Shown here: in pieces, positions 17,990 through 27,309 of the stretch
How positions within the stretch are numbered: the first letter of the stretch is position 1
How the letters are laid out: the number at the start of each line of letters is the position of its first letter
From: Flagellimonas sediminis
GTDB lineage: Bacteria; Bacteroidota; Bacteroidia; Flavobacteriales; Flavobacteriaceae
Assembly (NCBI RefSeq): GCF_010500845.1
Contig: NZ_JAAAMI010000001.1
Location: 62,001-126,000 of the forward strand
Length of the DNA: 64,000 nucleotides
Reading direction: 5' to 3'
Notes under the pieces: generated by a model
The model's input: the letters and a program-made list of their open reading frames with translations, nothing else
What the model was told of the DNA's origin: nothing
The model's database searches: none
Made by a program: the position numbers and the translations under genes

Positions 17990-18434
17990 TAACTACCTTT
18001 TTTATTTCTTTATTTCCTATATCGGTCGAATCCATTTTTATTTCCTTGGCCTTTTTTGCCTCGCTGGCTTTTCTGACACTATCATTTCTAGCCTTGGCAC
18101 TATCCTCCATAATTTGGGCCTGGTTATCCAATTTCTTTTTCACAGTCTCGTATAGCGACTGGTATTCCAAAGGAATAGAGGCGTAATACAGATCGCTTTG
18201 TGAAAATTGGGTGCTATCTATGTCATATTTCTTGTACAGAAACTCCATAATATCGATCCCAGACTCCTTAAAACTATTTTCCGCCGAAGCCTTGGTCGCA
18301 TTGAGTACAGCCAAATCATGCAGAATATCGGACATTTTATCCTTGGGAATTAGGTTTTCAGGTTCTTCTATTACCTTTTCGGCACAAGCTGAGACCAAGA
18401 ACAAAACCAATAAAGTAGTTGCAATCCTTTTCAT
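17976..18434 (-). CDS. DUF4296 lipoprotein
   Basis: A 152-residue predicted lipoprotein: signal peptide with lipobox (LVSAC, Cys 17), then a DUF4296 helical domain (about 25-115; LIPKDKMSDILHDLAVL, then a conserved LYKKYDIDSTQF segment), and a Lys/Glu-rich helical tail. DUF4296 is found in Bacteroidota and has no assigned function. The gene follows dihydroorotase by 3 bp and shares its transcript, a linkage probably historical rather than functional. Confidence 0.85.
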   Translation of the reverse strand: MKRIATTLLVLFLVSACAEKVIEEPENLIPKDKMSDILHDLAVLNATKASAENSFKESGIDIMEFLYKKYDIDSTQFSQSDLYYASIPLEYQSLYETVKKKLDNQAQIMEDSAKARNDSVRKASEAKKAKEIKMDSTDIGNKEIKKVVTTDP

Positions 18435-18437
18435 TCC

Positions 18438-19772
18438 CTAGCGGTTAAAAGTGAGTCTCTTTGCATTCTTTTGAGCAGCAAAAACACCATCATCGTAGGC
18501 CAAAAGTCCATTTACAAAAGTACGAACGACCTTGGATTCAAAAGTAACCCCTTCAAACGGGGACCAACCACATTTATACAAAATATTGGCTTTTTTAACC
18601 TCGTTTTGGCAATTTCGATTCACTTGGACCAAATCCGCATAATACCCTTCACGTACAAATCCTCTCTTATCAATATCGAACAACTTGGCAGGATTATGGC
18701 ACATTTTCTCAACCATTTTTTCCAAGGTGATCACTCCTTCGGATTCTTTTTGTAGCATGGCCAAAAGGGCATGTTGTACCAGTGGACCACCTGAAGGTGC
18801 CGAAGTATAGGGGTTGTCCTTTTCTTCAAGGGTGTGCGGGGCATGGTCCGTGGCTACCACATCAATTCGGTCATCCAACAAGGCTTCCCATAGTTTTGCC
18901 CTGTCCGTTTTGGTCTTCACTGACGGGTTCCACTTGATCAGGGTTCCTTTTTCAGCATAATCGGCATCAGAAAACCAAAGATGGTGAATGCAGACCTCTG
19001 CCGTAATCTTCTTTTCTTCCAATGGAATCGCATTCGTGAAAAGTTCTGTTTCAATTCCTGTGGATACATGGAATACGTGTAACCTTGCCCCTGTCCTTTT
19101 GGCCAGTGCGATCGCCTTGGATGACGATAGATAGCAGGCCTCGGCACTTCGGATGATGGGATGCAGCTCAACAGGGATGTTGTCCCCGTAAATCCCCTTG
19201 TATTTTTCCATATTGGCACGAATGGTACCTTCGTCTTCACAATGTGCGGAAATGACCATTTCGGTATTACTGAAGATTTTTTCAAGGACTTCCTCATTGT
19301 CCACCAACATATTCCCTGTGGAAGAACCCAAAAACAATTTTACCCCGGAACAGGCATTTTTGTCCAACCGTTTCAATTCTTCCAAATTGTCGTTGGTACC
19401 CCCAAAAAGAAAGGAATAATTGGCAAAGGAATCTTTGGCCGCAATGGCCATTTTTTCCTCCAACTTTTCAATGGTGGTCGTCTGCGGATTGGTATTGGGC
19501 TGTTCCATGTAAGTGGTGATCCCCCCAGCAATGGCAGCCCGGCTTTCCGTGGCAATAGTGCCCTTATGGGTTAGGCCCGGCTCCCTAAAATGCACTTGAT
19601 CATCAATGGCCCCGGGCAATAAAAGGTTGCCGTTCAAGTCAATGACTTTTGCTTGGGAATCGGTTATGTCCCTATCTATTCGGGAAATGATTTCCCCATC
19701 CAGTAAAACATCGGTTTCAAAAATGCTGTTCTCATTGACGACCTTGGCATTTTTCAACAGTATTTTTGACAT
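18438..19772 (-). CDS. pyrC: Dihydroorotase, Bacteroidota type
   Basis: A 444-residue amidohydrolase for the third step of pyrimidine synthesis. The N-terminal metal motif reads QVHFREPG (59-66). The first metal-binding His of the usual HxH is Gln59, while H61 and R63 remain. Downstream motifs are intact: SAHCED, LHVFHVST and ATDHAPHT with the catalytic-base Asp. The GITTYMEQPNTNPQ block is characteristic. From memory, Bacteroidota dihydroorotases share the Gln. Its stop is 2 bp from the upstream polyprenol-phosphate glycosyltransferase on the same strand. Confidence 0.9.
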   Translation of the reverse strand: MSKILLKNAKVVNENSIFETDVLLDGEIISRIDRDITDSQAKVIDLNGNLLLPGAIDDQVHFREPGLTHKGTIATESRAAIAGGITTYMEQPNTNPQTTTIEKLEEKMAIAAKDSFANYSFLFGGTNDNLEELKRLDKNACSGVKLFLGSSTGNMLVDNEEVLEKIFSNTEMVISAHCEDEGTIRANMEKYKGIYGDNIPVELHPIIRSAEACYLSSSKAIALAKRTGARLHVFHVSTGIETELFTNAIPLEEKKITAEVCIHHLWFSDADYAEKGTLIKWNPSVKTKTDRAKLWEALLDDRIDVVATDHAPHTLEEKDNPYTSAPSGGPLVQHALLAMLQKESEGVITLEKMVEKMCHNPAKLFDIDKRGFVREGYYADLVQVNRNCQNEVKKANILYKCGWSPFEGVTFESKVVRTFVNGLLAYDDGVFAAQKNAKRLTFNR

Positions 19773-19774
19773 GG

Positions 19775-20503
19775 CTAAAAGTTCTTTTTAAAGAAAATGC
19801 TTCTAAATTTCATGGCAATGACACCAAAAATGGCTTCTCGGATGATGGCTCCGTTCATTTTTGATTTTCCATTGACCCTATCCGTAAAGATAATGGAAAC
19901 CTCTTCTATCTTGAATTTCTTGAGATAGCATCTGTACTTCATCTCAATTTGGAAAGCATACCCGATGAACCTCACATTGTCCAGATTGATGGTCTCCAGC
20001 ACCTTTCTTTTGTAACACACAAATCCGGCAGTGGGATCGTGTACCTTCATTCCCGTGATGAACTTCACATAAAATGAAGCACCATATGAAAGGAGTATCC
20101 TGGCCAGGGGCCAGTTTACCACATTCACTCCCTTTTTATAACGGGAGCCCACAGCCACATCGGCACCATTTACACAAGCTCTATGCAACCTTGATAGGTC
20201 CGCAGGGCGGTGTGAAAAATCGGCATCCATTTCAAAGATGTACTCGTAACCATGTGCCAAAGCCCATTTAAATCCATGGATATAGGCAGTGCCCAACCCA
20301 GATTTTTCCTTCCGCATCTCCAAAAAAAGTCTGTCTGGAAATTGTTTCTGAAGCTCTCTTACTGCAGCTGCGGTACCATCAGGAGAATTGTCGTCCACAA
20401 CAAGGACATGAAAATCCTTTTTGAGGTCGAAAACCGTTTTTACGATGGCTTCAATGTTCTCAATTTCATTGAAAGTGGGTATGATCACCAGGCCGTCCGC
20501 CAT
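19775..20503 (-). CDS. Polyprenol-phosphate sugar (mannosyl) synthase-like GT2
   Basis: A 242-residue family-2 glycosyltransferase from ATG 20501-20503. It begins LVIIPTFNE and carries VDDNSPDGT and the DxD-type metal site EMDADFSHRP (about 95-104), all typical of dolichol/polyprenol-phosphate mannose synthases. No C-terminal membrane helices are evident, so it is the soluble single-domain form. It would load a sugar onto undecaprenyl phosphate. The divergent neighbour at 20619 is an ArnT/PMT-like membrane transferase that could use such a lipid-linked sugar. Confidence 0.87.
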   Translation of the reverse strand: MADGLVIIPTFNEIENIEAIVKTVFDLKKDFHVLVVDDNSPDGTAAAVRELQKQFPDRLFLEMRKEKSGLGTAYIHGFKWALAHGYEYIFEMDADFSHRPADLSRLHRACVNGADVAVGSRYKKGVNVVNWPLARILLSYGASFYVKFITGMKVHDPTAGFVCYKRKVLETINLDNVRFIGYAFQIEMKYRCYLKKFKIEEVSIIFTDRVNGKSKMNGAIIREAIFGVIAMKFRSIFFKKNF

Positions 20504-20594
20504 TCCTATTGGATTAGATTGCCAAAAATACGCTTTTCTATTTTCCTTCACTAACCCAACCACCATTGATCGGTTTCAACTTGGTCATTATTTG

Positions 20595-20602
20595 TAACTT
20601 TG
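20595..20602 (+). promoter_or_regulatory. Candidate -7 box for the GT39 operon
   Basis: TAACTTTG matches TAnnTTTG, 17 bp before the ATG at 20619. No convincing -33 TTG lies at the standard distance. Confidence 0.4.
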
Positions 20603-20618
20603 AGCCATAAAAACCGTA

Positions 20619-22280
20619 TTGATGTCTCAAAAGTTTCCCAAGCTTTTTCTAATTCTGTTGGCTGTCCTTTTTGTTTTGAACCTCATCCAGGCCTCGGTAA
20701 CGGAACTTATTTATGACGAGGCTTATTATTGGTACTACGCCCAGAACATGGCCTGGGGATATTTTGATCATCCTCCAATGGTGGCTTTCCTGATAAAGCT
20801 CAGTAGTCTCTTGTTTAATGGCGAATTGGGCGTCCGGTTCATGAGTTGTGTGCTTTCCGCAGGCACCTATGCCCTTTTATGGGACCTTATCGACAATCCC
20901 AAGAAAAAAGGGTTTGTGGTACATTTCTTTTTGTTGGTGTTCTCGTTCACTTTGATGAATGCCTATGGGTTTCTGACCTTGCCCGACACGCCTCTTTTAT
21001 TTTTCACTGCACTATTCCTTTGGTTGTACAAACGTTTTTTAAAGGATTCTTCGTTATTGACCACCTTGGCTTTGGGACTTGTGATGGCCGCTTTGATGTA
21101 CAGTAAATATCACGCTGTTCTGGTCATCTTATTTGTATTCCTGTCCAATATTAAGCTGATTTTCAACAAAAAAGCATGGTTGGCGGTAGTTTTGGCACTT
21201 ATCTGTTATATCCCCCATTTTGTGTGGCTTTACCAGAACGATTTTGTATCCATCACCTTTCATTTATACGAACGCCCTAACCAGGCCTATTCCTTTGATG
21301 GGTTTACTTTGGGATATTTTTTGAACCTGATCGTTATCATCGGACTTTTGTTCTTTTGGGTCTACGGTGCCTTGTTCAAGTTTAGGCCCAAAAATCTTTT
21401 TTCCAAGGCCCTGGTCTACTTGATTTATGGAATCTTGATATTCTTCTTCATTTCCAGTTTTAATAGAAGGGTACAGGCACAATGGGCCATAGCCATAACC
21501 ATTCCCCTGATCGTGATTGCCTTTAACCATTTATTGGAAAATAACAAAAGTAGAAAATGGATGTACCGCATAGGATTGTTAAGTATGGTGCTTTTGCTTT
21601 ATGCCAGGATCTGGATGGTCTATCATCCTTTGTTTCCCGTACTATATGAAACACATGGCAACAAGCAATGGGTGAATGAACTGCACCAAAAGGCCGGTGA
21701 TGTGCCCGTGGTTTTTGAAAACTCCTATCGTCGTGCCCCAATGTATCAGTTTTATTCCGGCATACCGGCCATTTCACTGAACAACTTCATGTACAGGAAA
21801 AATCAGTACTCCATTGATGGGTCTGAAGAGAAAGTAAGGGGTAAAAAGGTTTTGTATGTCTCTCAATATCGTAAAACCGGGGATATAACCTACATGCATT
21901 TGGATAGTACGGTATTCAACGGTATTTATATTGACAATTTTCAATCTTACAGAAACCTAAAATGCGTTGTGGACAAACGGGAATCTGCCATTGGATATGA
22001 CCTGAAAGTTTATAATCCCTACCCAATCGGTATCCCTTTGGAGCAATTGAAATATACTATTTCCTATTCCAATGCCCACAAGCAAGTAAAGCAAATGTTG
22101 CCTTTAAAGGTGAATCCCAAAGGATCGAAGGGGCCATTTCTTAAAGCAAAGGATACCTTGTATTATTCTTTTGAGTTACCCTTGACCAAAATGGAAAATC
22201 CGGTGTATTTTAGGATTGGCATTTCAGAAAATGGCCTGCCACCTGGTTTGAATGGACAACCTACCAAAATTCAAGAATGA
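20619..22280 (+). CDS. ArnT/PMT-family membrane glycosyltransferase (GT39-like)
   Basis: A 553-residue integral membrane enzyme with a run of about ten hydrophobic segments in the first 370 residues and a soluble C-terminal domain. The first periplasmic loop has the acidic DEAYYW motif and FDHPP, the catalytic features of GT-C enzymes that move a sugar from a polyprenyl-phosphate carrier. Target (lipid A, protein or glycan) unknown. The stop overlaps the DUF4271 start (ATGA), so the two are translated together; hemD-like follows. Confidence 0.85.
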   Translation: MMSQKFPKLFLILLAVLFVLNLIQASVTELIYDEAYYWYYAQNMAWGYFDHPPMVAFLIKLSSLLFNGELGVRFMSCVLSAGTYALLWDLIDNPKKKGFVVHFFLLVFSFTLMNAYGFLTLPDTPLLFFTALFLWLYKRFLKDSSLLTTLALGLVMAALMYSKYHAVLVILFVFLSNIKLIFNKKAWLAVVLALICYIPHFVWLYQNDFVSITFHLYERPNQAYSFDGFTLGYFLNLIVIIGLLFFWVYGALFKFRPKNLFSKALVYLIYGILIFFFISSFNRRVQAQWAIAITIPLIVIAFNHLLENNKSRKWMYRIGLLSMVLLLYARIWMVYHPLFPVLYETHGNKQWVNELHQKAGDVPVVFENSYRRAPMYQFYSGIPAISLNNFMYRKNQYSIDGSEEKVRGKKVLYVSQYRKTGDITYMHLDSTVFNGIYIDNFQSYRNLKCVVDKRESAIGYDLKVYNPYPIGIPLEQLKYTISYSNAHKQVKQMLPLKVNPKGSKGPFLKAKDTLYYSFELPLTKMENPVYFRIGISENGLPPGLNGQPTKIQE

Positions 22281-22933
22281 ACCCTATTGAGAAAAGCATT
22301 ACATCACTGGATTGGATGACCTTGGTGTTGTTCTCAAGCTTGGTATTGTTGGCCATTGGAAAATATTTGTACGGTGCAAAGTTCTTAAATTTCATTATTC
22401 TCCCATTCAATGATAAATATGTCCTCCTCAATAGCAAAAAAGGACCCTTGTTGAATTGGTTTCATATCTTAATGTCCCTTTTCCAGTTACTTAATCTTTC
22501 TTTGTTCATTTATCTGACATTGGGCGTTTTTCAAATGATGCCATCAATCGATCCCATATTGGTATTTTTTATTATTTTGGGTGGCCTGGCCCTGTTCGAA
22601 TTGATCAAAATGATCCTTCAGGCCTTCACCGGATTTGTCTTCAACAACCAAGAATTTATTCTTGGTATCATTTTCAGCAAAACCTCTTACCTTAACTACA
22701 GCAGCCTATTGATCGCTTTGGCCAACATTTTGCTGATATATGTTTTAATCGACTCAAAGGCAACCATATATGGCGCAATTATTTTAATTATTTTAATAAA
22801 TGGCATTGGTACGATCAAGCTGTTGAAGAACTATCAAAAAGCTATGTTTCCGTATTTTGTGTATTTTATTTTGTACCTTTGCGCACTCGAAATTGCGCCC
22901 TTGGTGTTAATTGGAAGCTATCTAAAAGTTTAA
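22277..22933 (+). CDS. DUF4271 membrane protein
   Basis: A 218-residue protein with about six transmembrane segments and almost no loops, matching the DUF4271 pattern seen across Bacteroidota (a conserved region near KFLNFIILPFNDKY in the first cytoplasmic loop). It overlaps the GT39 gene by 4 bp and precedes the uroporphyrinogen-III synthase-like gene by 6 bp. DUF4271 next to a HemD-like gene is a common Bacteroidota pairing as I recall it. Molecular function unknown. Confidence 0.8.
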   Translation: MNPIEKSITSLDWMTLVLFSSLVLLAIGKYLYGAKFLNFIILPFNDKYVLLNSKKGPLLNWFHILMSLFQLLNLSLFIYLTLGVFQMMPSIDPILVFFIILGGLALFELIKMILQAFTGFVFNNQEFILGIIFSKTSYLNYSSLLIALANILLIYVLIDSKATIYGAIILIILINGIGTIKLLKNYQKAMFPYFVYFILYLCALEIAPLVLIGSYLKV

Positions 22934-22939
22934 AAACTT

Positions 22940-23683
22940 ATGAAAGTAAAAACAATTTTGGTTTCCCAACCAGAACCCAAAGTCGAAAATTCCCCATACT
23001 CCAGATTGATCGAAAAGGAAAAAATTAAAGTGGATTTTAGGCCATTCATTCATGTGGAAGGGGTTGAAGCCAAAAATGTTAGGCAGCAAAAAATCGATTT
23101 GAACAATTTTACGGCAATCATCCTGACCAGCAGAAACTCTGTTGATCACTTTTTTAGGATTGCCGAGGAGATGCGCTTTAAGGTTCCGGACACCATGAAA
23201 TACTTTTGCCAGTCGGAGGCCGTGGCCTACTATCTGCAGAAGTATGTAGTATACAGAAAACGAAAGATCTACGTAGGTAAAAGGACTTTCAATGAATTGA
23301 TCCCGTTGATGAAAAAGTACAAGGACGAAAAATTCCTTTTACCATCTTCGGATCAATTGAAACCTTCTGTTCCCGAAGCTTTGAACGAGCTTGGCGTAGA
23401 TTGGAAACGAGGTATTTTCTACAAGACAGTGATCAGTGATCTGTCAGACCTTAGAGATGTTTACTATGACATTCTGGTATTCTTCAGTCCTTCCGGGATA
23501 GAATCCCTTTTGAAGAACTTCCCCGATTTTGAACAGAACAATACGCGTATTGCCGTATTTGGCAACAGTACTGTAAAGGCAGCAACAGAAGCGGGACTTA
23601 GGATCGACATTCAGGCACCAACGCCGGAGACACCCTCCATGACGATGGCCCTGCAGAAGTACATCACCAGCGTGAACAAGTAA
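22940..23683 (+). CDS. hemD: Uroporphyrinogen-III synthase-like protein
   Basis: A 247-residue two-lobed HemD-fold protein: VSQPEPKVENSPYSRL at the start, ILTSRNSVDHFF (about 54-65), then FFSPSGIESLL and AVFGNSTVKAA in the C-terminal lobe. HemD closes hydroxymethylbilane into uroporphyrinogen III in haem synthesis. Active-site residues vary too much in this family to prove catalysis from sequence. It is last in the GT39-DUF4271-hemD run and is followed by a strong terminator. Confidence 0.82.
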   Translation: MKVKTILVSQPEPKVENSPYSRLIEKEKIKVDFRPFIHVEGVEAKNVRQQKIDLNNFTAIILTSRNSVDHFFRIAEEMRFKVPDTMKYFCQSEAVAYYLQKYVVYRKRKIYVGKRTFNELIPLMKKYKDEKFLLPSSDQLKPSVPEALNELGVDWKRGIFYKTVISDLSDLRDVYYDILVFFSPSGIESLLKNFPDFEQNNTRIAVFGNSTVKAATEAGLRIDIQAPTPETPSMTMALQKYITSVNK

Positions 23684-23707
23684 AAAAATTTTACTGCAAA
23701 AAAATCA

Positions 23708-23730
23708 ACGCCCCTGCTTTGCAGGGGCGT
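23708..23730. terminator. Bidirectional terminator between hemD and pckA
   Basis: A 10-bp perfect stem (ACGCCCCTGC/GCAGGGGCGT) with loop TTT is followed on the plus strand by CTTTTTT and on the minus strand by a T-rich run, serving the two convergent genes. Confidence 0.9.
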
Positions 23731-23735
23731 CTTTT

Positions 23736-25352
23736 TTAAAAGGCATATCGTTGTGGGCCGCCCCGTCGGATTTCCTCACTGGCATAAGCTTCAAACTTTT
23801 TAAAATTCTCCCTGAAGGCATTGGTCAGTTTAAAGGCCGTGGTATAATAGGCCTCATCGTTGTTCCATGTAGTCCTAGGACTCAACACTTCTTTGGGAAC
23901 ACCGGGACATTCCCTTGGTTGTGCCACCCCGAACACGGAATGAATATGGTACCTGTCATAACTGTAAAGCCCTAATTCACCATTAAGCGCGGCACTGATC
24001 ATGGCACGGGTATATTTTAGTTTCATGCGTGTGCCCACTCCGTATGGACCCCCTGTCCATCCTGTGTTAACCAACCAAACATCAACCCCCGATTCAATCA
24101 TTTTTTTACTTAGCATCTCAGCATATTTGGTAGGGTGCAAGGGCATAAACGGTGCGCCGAAACAGGCGGAGAAGGAAGGCTGCGGTTCTACTACCCCTGC
24201 TTCGGTACCGGCCACCTTCGCGGTGTATCCCGAAATGAAGTGATAAGCCGCCTGTGCCGGGGTCAATTTGGAAATAGGAGGCAATACACCAAAGGCATCC
24301 GCAGTAAGGAAAAAGATGTTCTTTACATTTTTGCCTATGGAAGGCACTTGGATATTCTCAATATGTTCAATAGGATAGCTTACCCTTGTATTTTGGGTGA
24401 TGGAAGTATTCGAGAAATCGACCACCCCGTTACTGTCCATGATTACATTTTCCAGGATGGCCCCCTTCTTGATGGCCCCATAAATTTCAGGTTCGTTCTC
24501 TTTACAAAGATCGATTACCTTGGCATAGCAGCCGCCTTCAAAATTGAAAACCGTGTTATCCGGAGTCCAGCCATGTTCGTCATCCCCGATCAGCTTTCTA
24601 TTGGGGTCTGTGGATAAGGTGGTCTTGCCTGTGCCTGAAAGCCCAAAGAAAATGGCCGTGTCCCCGTCATGTCCCACGTTGGCGGAACAGTGCATAGGTA
24701 ACGTGTTTTTATATACCGGCAGGATAAAGTTAAGGGCAGAAAAAATTCCCTTTTTAATTTCACCTGTGTATCCCGTACCACCGATCAAGGCTATTTTTCT
24801 TGTAAAATTCAAAATGGCAAAGTTATGCTGACGGGTACCGTCCACCACTGCATCCGCCTTAAAGCCAGGAGCGTTTATCACCGTCCATTCCGGATTAAAA
24901 TTTTCAAGTTCCTCTTCCGTAGGCCGCAGGAACATGTTATACGCAAACATATTGGACCATGGATACTCATTGATCACGCGTATGTTCATCTTATAGTCTG
25001 AATCGGCACAAGCATAAGAATCACGAACATAAAGCTCCTTGCTGTTCAAATAGTGGATGACCTTGTCATAGAGTTTATCAAACCTGTCACCATCAAAAGG
25101 AATATTGATGTTGCCCCACCAAATCTTATCCTCCGTCACGGAGTCCTTTACAATAAAGCGATCAAGGGGCGACCTGCCTGTAAATTCACCAGTATCAACT
25201 GCCAACGCACCGGAAGATGCTTCTTTTCCCATGCCTTTTTCCAAGGTAATATCATGGAGTTCATCCGGGGAAAGTTGGTAGTTGATATTGTCATGTTGTA
25301 TTCCATAAGACTTTAACGAAATCGTTTTCGAAACTTGGGCAGAATCCTTCAT
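23736..25352 (-). CDS. pckA: Phosphoenolpyruvate carboxykinase (ATP)
   Basis: A 538-residue gluconeogenic enzyme: oxaloacetate + ATP to PEP + CO2. The P-loop GLSGTGKTTLS (about 242-252), the metal-binding DDEHGW (about 270-275), the N-terminal FTGRSPLDRF substrate-loop motif and the C-terminal NTGWTGGPYG and R-rich motifs are all intact and at normal positions. It is transcribed alone with its own leader. Bacteria on protein- or acid-rich diets depend on it for sugar synthesis. Confidence 0.96.
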   Translation of the reverse strand: MKDSAQVSKTISLKSYGIQHDNINYQLSPDELHDITLEKGMGKEASSGALAVDTGEFTGRSPLDRFIVKDSVTEDKIWWGNINIPFDGDRFDKLYDKVIHYLNSKELYVRDSYACADSDYKMNIRVINEYPWSNMFAYNMFLRPTEEELENFNPEWTVINAPGFKADAVVDGTRQHNFAILNFTRKIALIGGTGYTGEIKKGIFSALNFILPVYKNTLPMHCSANVGHDGDTAIFFGLSGTGKTTLSTDPNRKLIGDDEHGWTPDNTVFNFEGGCYAKVIDLCKENEPEIYGAIKKGAILENVIMDSNGVVDFSNTSITQNTRVSYPIEHIENIQVPSIGKNVKNIFFLTADAFGVLPPISKLTPAQAAYHFISGYTAKVAGTEAGVVEPQPSFSACFGAPFMPLHPTKYAEMLSKKMIESGVDVWLVNTGWTGGPYGVGTRMKLKYTRAMISAALNGELGLYSYDRYHIHSVFGVAQPRECPGVPKEVLSPRTTWNNDEAYYTTAFKLTNAFRENFKKFEAYASEEIRRGGPQRYAF

Positions 25353-25415
25353 GTTTTAGATTTAAAATTGCTACAAAGCTAGAAAATTATAACGTTTTCG
25401 TAGAGGATTTAAAGG

Positions 25416-25808
25416 TCAATTGAGTGGTTTTTTGGTCAAAATGTAATATCCTAAAAAAAACCACCCCAAGATCATAAATACCCCTCCCAATGGTGTTAAA
25501 AATCCAATACTTTTAAAGTCAAAAGCGATTAAACTGTTCAATGCCAACAGATATATGGAAAAGGAGAACAGGACAACACCAATGAGTACCAACACAAAAA
25601 CAAGTTTTTTCTGACGGTTGCCAAGCCCTGTCCAAAGGCCTAAAAAAAGTAGGAACAGGGCATGGTACATCTGGTATCTTACCCCCGTCTCGAAGGTTTG
25701 GACCGCACTTGAATCAACCAATTTTTGCAACCCATGGGCTCCAAAAGCACCAAGAATGATGGCCAAAAGCCCCATAAAAACTCCAGTAGCCAAAATTGTT
25801 CTGTTCAT
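25416..25808 (-). CDS. DUF423 small membrane protein
   Basis: A 130-residue protein with four hydrophobic segments. It has the DUF423 features: LGAFGAHGL near residues 20-28, then RYQMYHALFLL (about 46-56) and a C-terminal FMILGWFFLG. Homologues include E. coli YgdD. No function is established. It stands alone between pckA and the divergent saccharopine-dehydrogenase-like gene. Confidence 0.87.
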   Translation of the reverse strand: MNRTILATGVFMGLLAIILGAFGAHGLQKLVDSSAVQTFETGVRYQMYHALFLLFLGLWTGLGNRQKKLVFVLVLIGVVLFSFSIYLLALNSLIAFDFKSIGFLTPLGGVFMILGWFFLGYYILTKKPLN

Positions 25809-25887
25809 AACTTTAAGTAGTAATTTTTTTAAAAATATAACATTTTGATACCTTAGTATCTTACAATTACAAAATTACTGAAAACCT

Positions 25888-27261
25888 ATGGTCCGAACTA
25901 TTTTGGTTATTGGGGCAGGTAAATCGACCTCCTATCTTTTGGATTATCTTTTAAAAAAATCCAAGGAAGAAAACCTTCAAATACACATTGGTGATCTAAA
26001 GCCGGAACTTATTCCTTCGGAAATCGCCAAACACCCCAACTGTACCGTATTCACCTTGGATATTTTTAACGATGAGGCCCGAAAAAAAGCTGTGGAAGAA
26101 GCATCCATTGTGGTGTCGATGCTACCTGCAAGTCTTCACATAAAAGTTGCCGAGGATTGTCTTCTCTTTAAAAAACATTTGATTACCGCCTCCTATATCA
26201 GTAAAGAATTAAAAGCTTTGGATGGGGAGGTCAAGAAAAATGGACTGGTGTTCATGAACGAAATCGGGCTTGATCCAGGCATCGATCATATGAGTGCCAT
26301 GGAAATCATTGATCGTATTACGGATGCCGGAGGAAAAATGTTGCTGTTCGAATCGTTTACAGGTGGATTGGTGGCCCCCGCCAGTGATACCAACCTTTGG
26401 CATTACAAGTTTACGTGGAACCCTCGCAATGTGGTGTTGGCGGGACAAGGGGGTGCCGCAAAATTTATCCAAGAAGGTACCTACAAATACATTCCCTATC
26501 AAAAACTTTTCAGAAGGACGGAATTCCTCGATATTGAAGGGTACGGCACTTTTGAAGCCTATGCCAACAGGGATTCCTTAGATTATCGGGAGGCCTATGG
26601 CCTTCAAGATGTCTTGACACTTTATCGAGGAACCATTCGGAGGGTAGGATTTTCCAAGGCGTGGCAAATGTTCGTAATCCTGGGAATGACGGACGACAGT
26701 TACGTCATCGAAAATTCGGAAGGCATGTCCTTTCGCGAGTATGTAAATCTTTTTCTACCCTATTCGCCCACAGATTCCGTTGAGTTGAAACTGAGACATT
26801 ACCTTAAGATAGACCAAGATGATATCATGTGGGGCAAATTATTGGAGCTGAACCTCTTTGATCACACCAGAAAGATTCCATTGAAAAATGCCTCCCCGGC
26901 CCAAATGCTGCAGTACATATTGGAAGAGAGTTGGACCCTTCAGGAAGATGAAAAGGACATGATCGTGATGTACCATAAATTTGGATACGAACTGAACGGC
27001 GAAAAGAAACAAATCGATGCCAATATGGTAGTGATAGGAGAAAACAGGACCTACACGGCCATGTCCAAGACCGTTGGCCTTCCAGTAGCCATGGCCACGC
27101 TGCAAATCCTGAACGGAAAGATCACAACTCCCGGGGTACAAATTCCGATTCGTAAGGAAGTATATGCCCCTATCCTATCCGAATTAAAATCGTACGGAAT
27201 CCACTTCAAGGAATATAAAGTGCCCTATCTGGGCTACAATCCAGACTCCGTTGCCGGTTAG
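25888..27261 (+). CDS. Saccharopine dehydrogenase-like NAD(P)-dependent oxidoreductase
   Basis: A 457-residue protein. The N-terminal Rossmann domain begins ILVIGAGKSTSYL (residues 4-16), and the saccharopine-dehydrogenase C-terminal domain is marked by NEIGLDPGIDHMSAM (about 124-138). The length fits the stand-alone LYS9-like branch used in lysine breakdown or synthesis. The Lrp-type regulator starts 48 bp downstream on the same strand, which fits amino-acid-responsive control. Exact substrate (saccharopine or other) is inferred. Confidence 0.85.
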   Translation: MVRTILVIGAGKSTSYLLDYLLKKSKEENLQIHIGDLKPELIPSEIAKHPNCTVFTLDIFNDEARKKAVEEASIVVSMLPASLHIKVAEDCLLFKKHLITASYISKELKALDGEVKKNGLVFMNEIGLDPGIDHMSAMEIIDRITDAGGKMLLFESFTGGLVAPASDTNLWHYKFTWNPRNVVLAGQGGAAKFIQEGTYKYIPYQKLFRRTEFLDIEGYGTFEAYANRDSLDYREAYGLQDVLTLYRGTIRRVGFSKAWQMFVILGMTDDSYVIENSEGMSFREYVNLFLPYSPTDSVELKLRHYLKIDQDDIMWGKLLELNLFDHTRKIPLKNASPAQMLQYILEESWTLQEDEKDMIVMYHKFGYELNGEKKQIDANMVVIGENRTYTAMSKTVGLPVAMATLQILNGKITTPGVQIPIRKEVYAPILSELKSYGIHFKEYKVPYLGYNPDSVAG

Positions 27262-27279
27262 GTTTTTATAGAATTTAAT

Positions 27280-27287
27280 TATCTTTG
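27280..27287 (+). promoter_or_regulatory. Candidate -7 box for the Lrp-family gene
   Basis: TATCTTTG, an exact TAnnTTTG match, lies 22 bp before the GTG start at 27310. The nearest TTG (27251) is too distant for the usual spacing. Confidence 0.4.
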
Positions 27288-27309
27288 GCTTCATATTAAA
27301 ATCAGTCTG

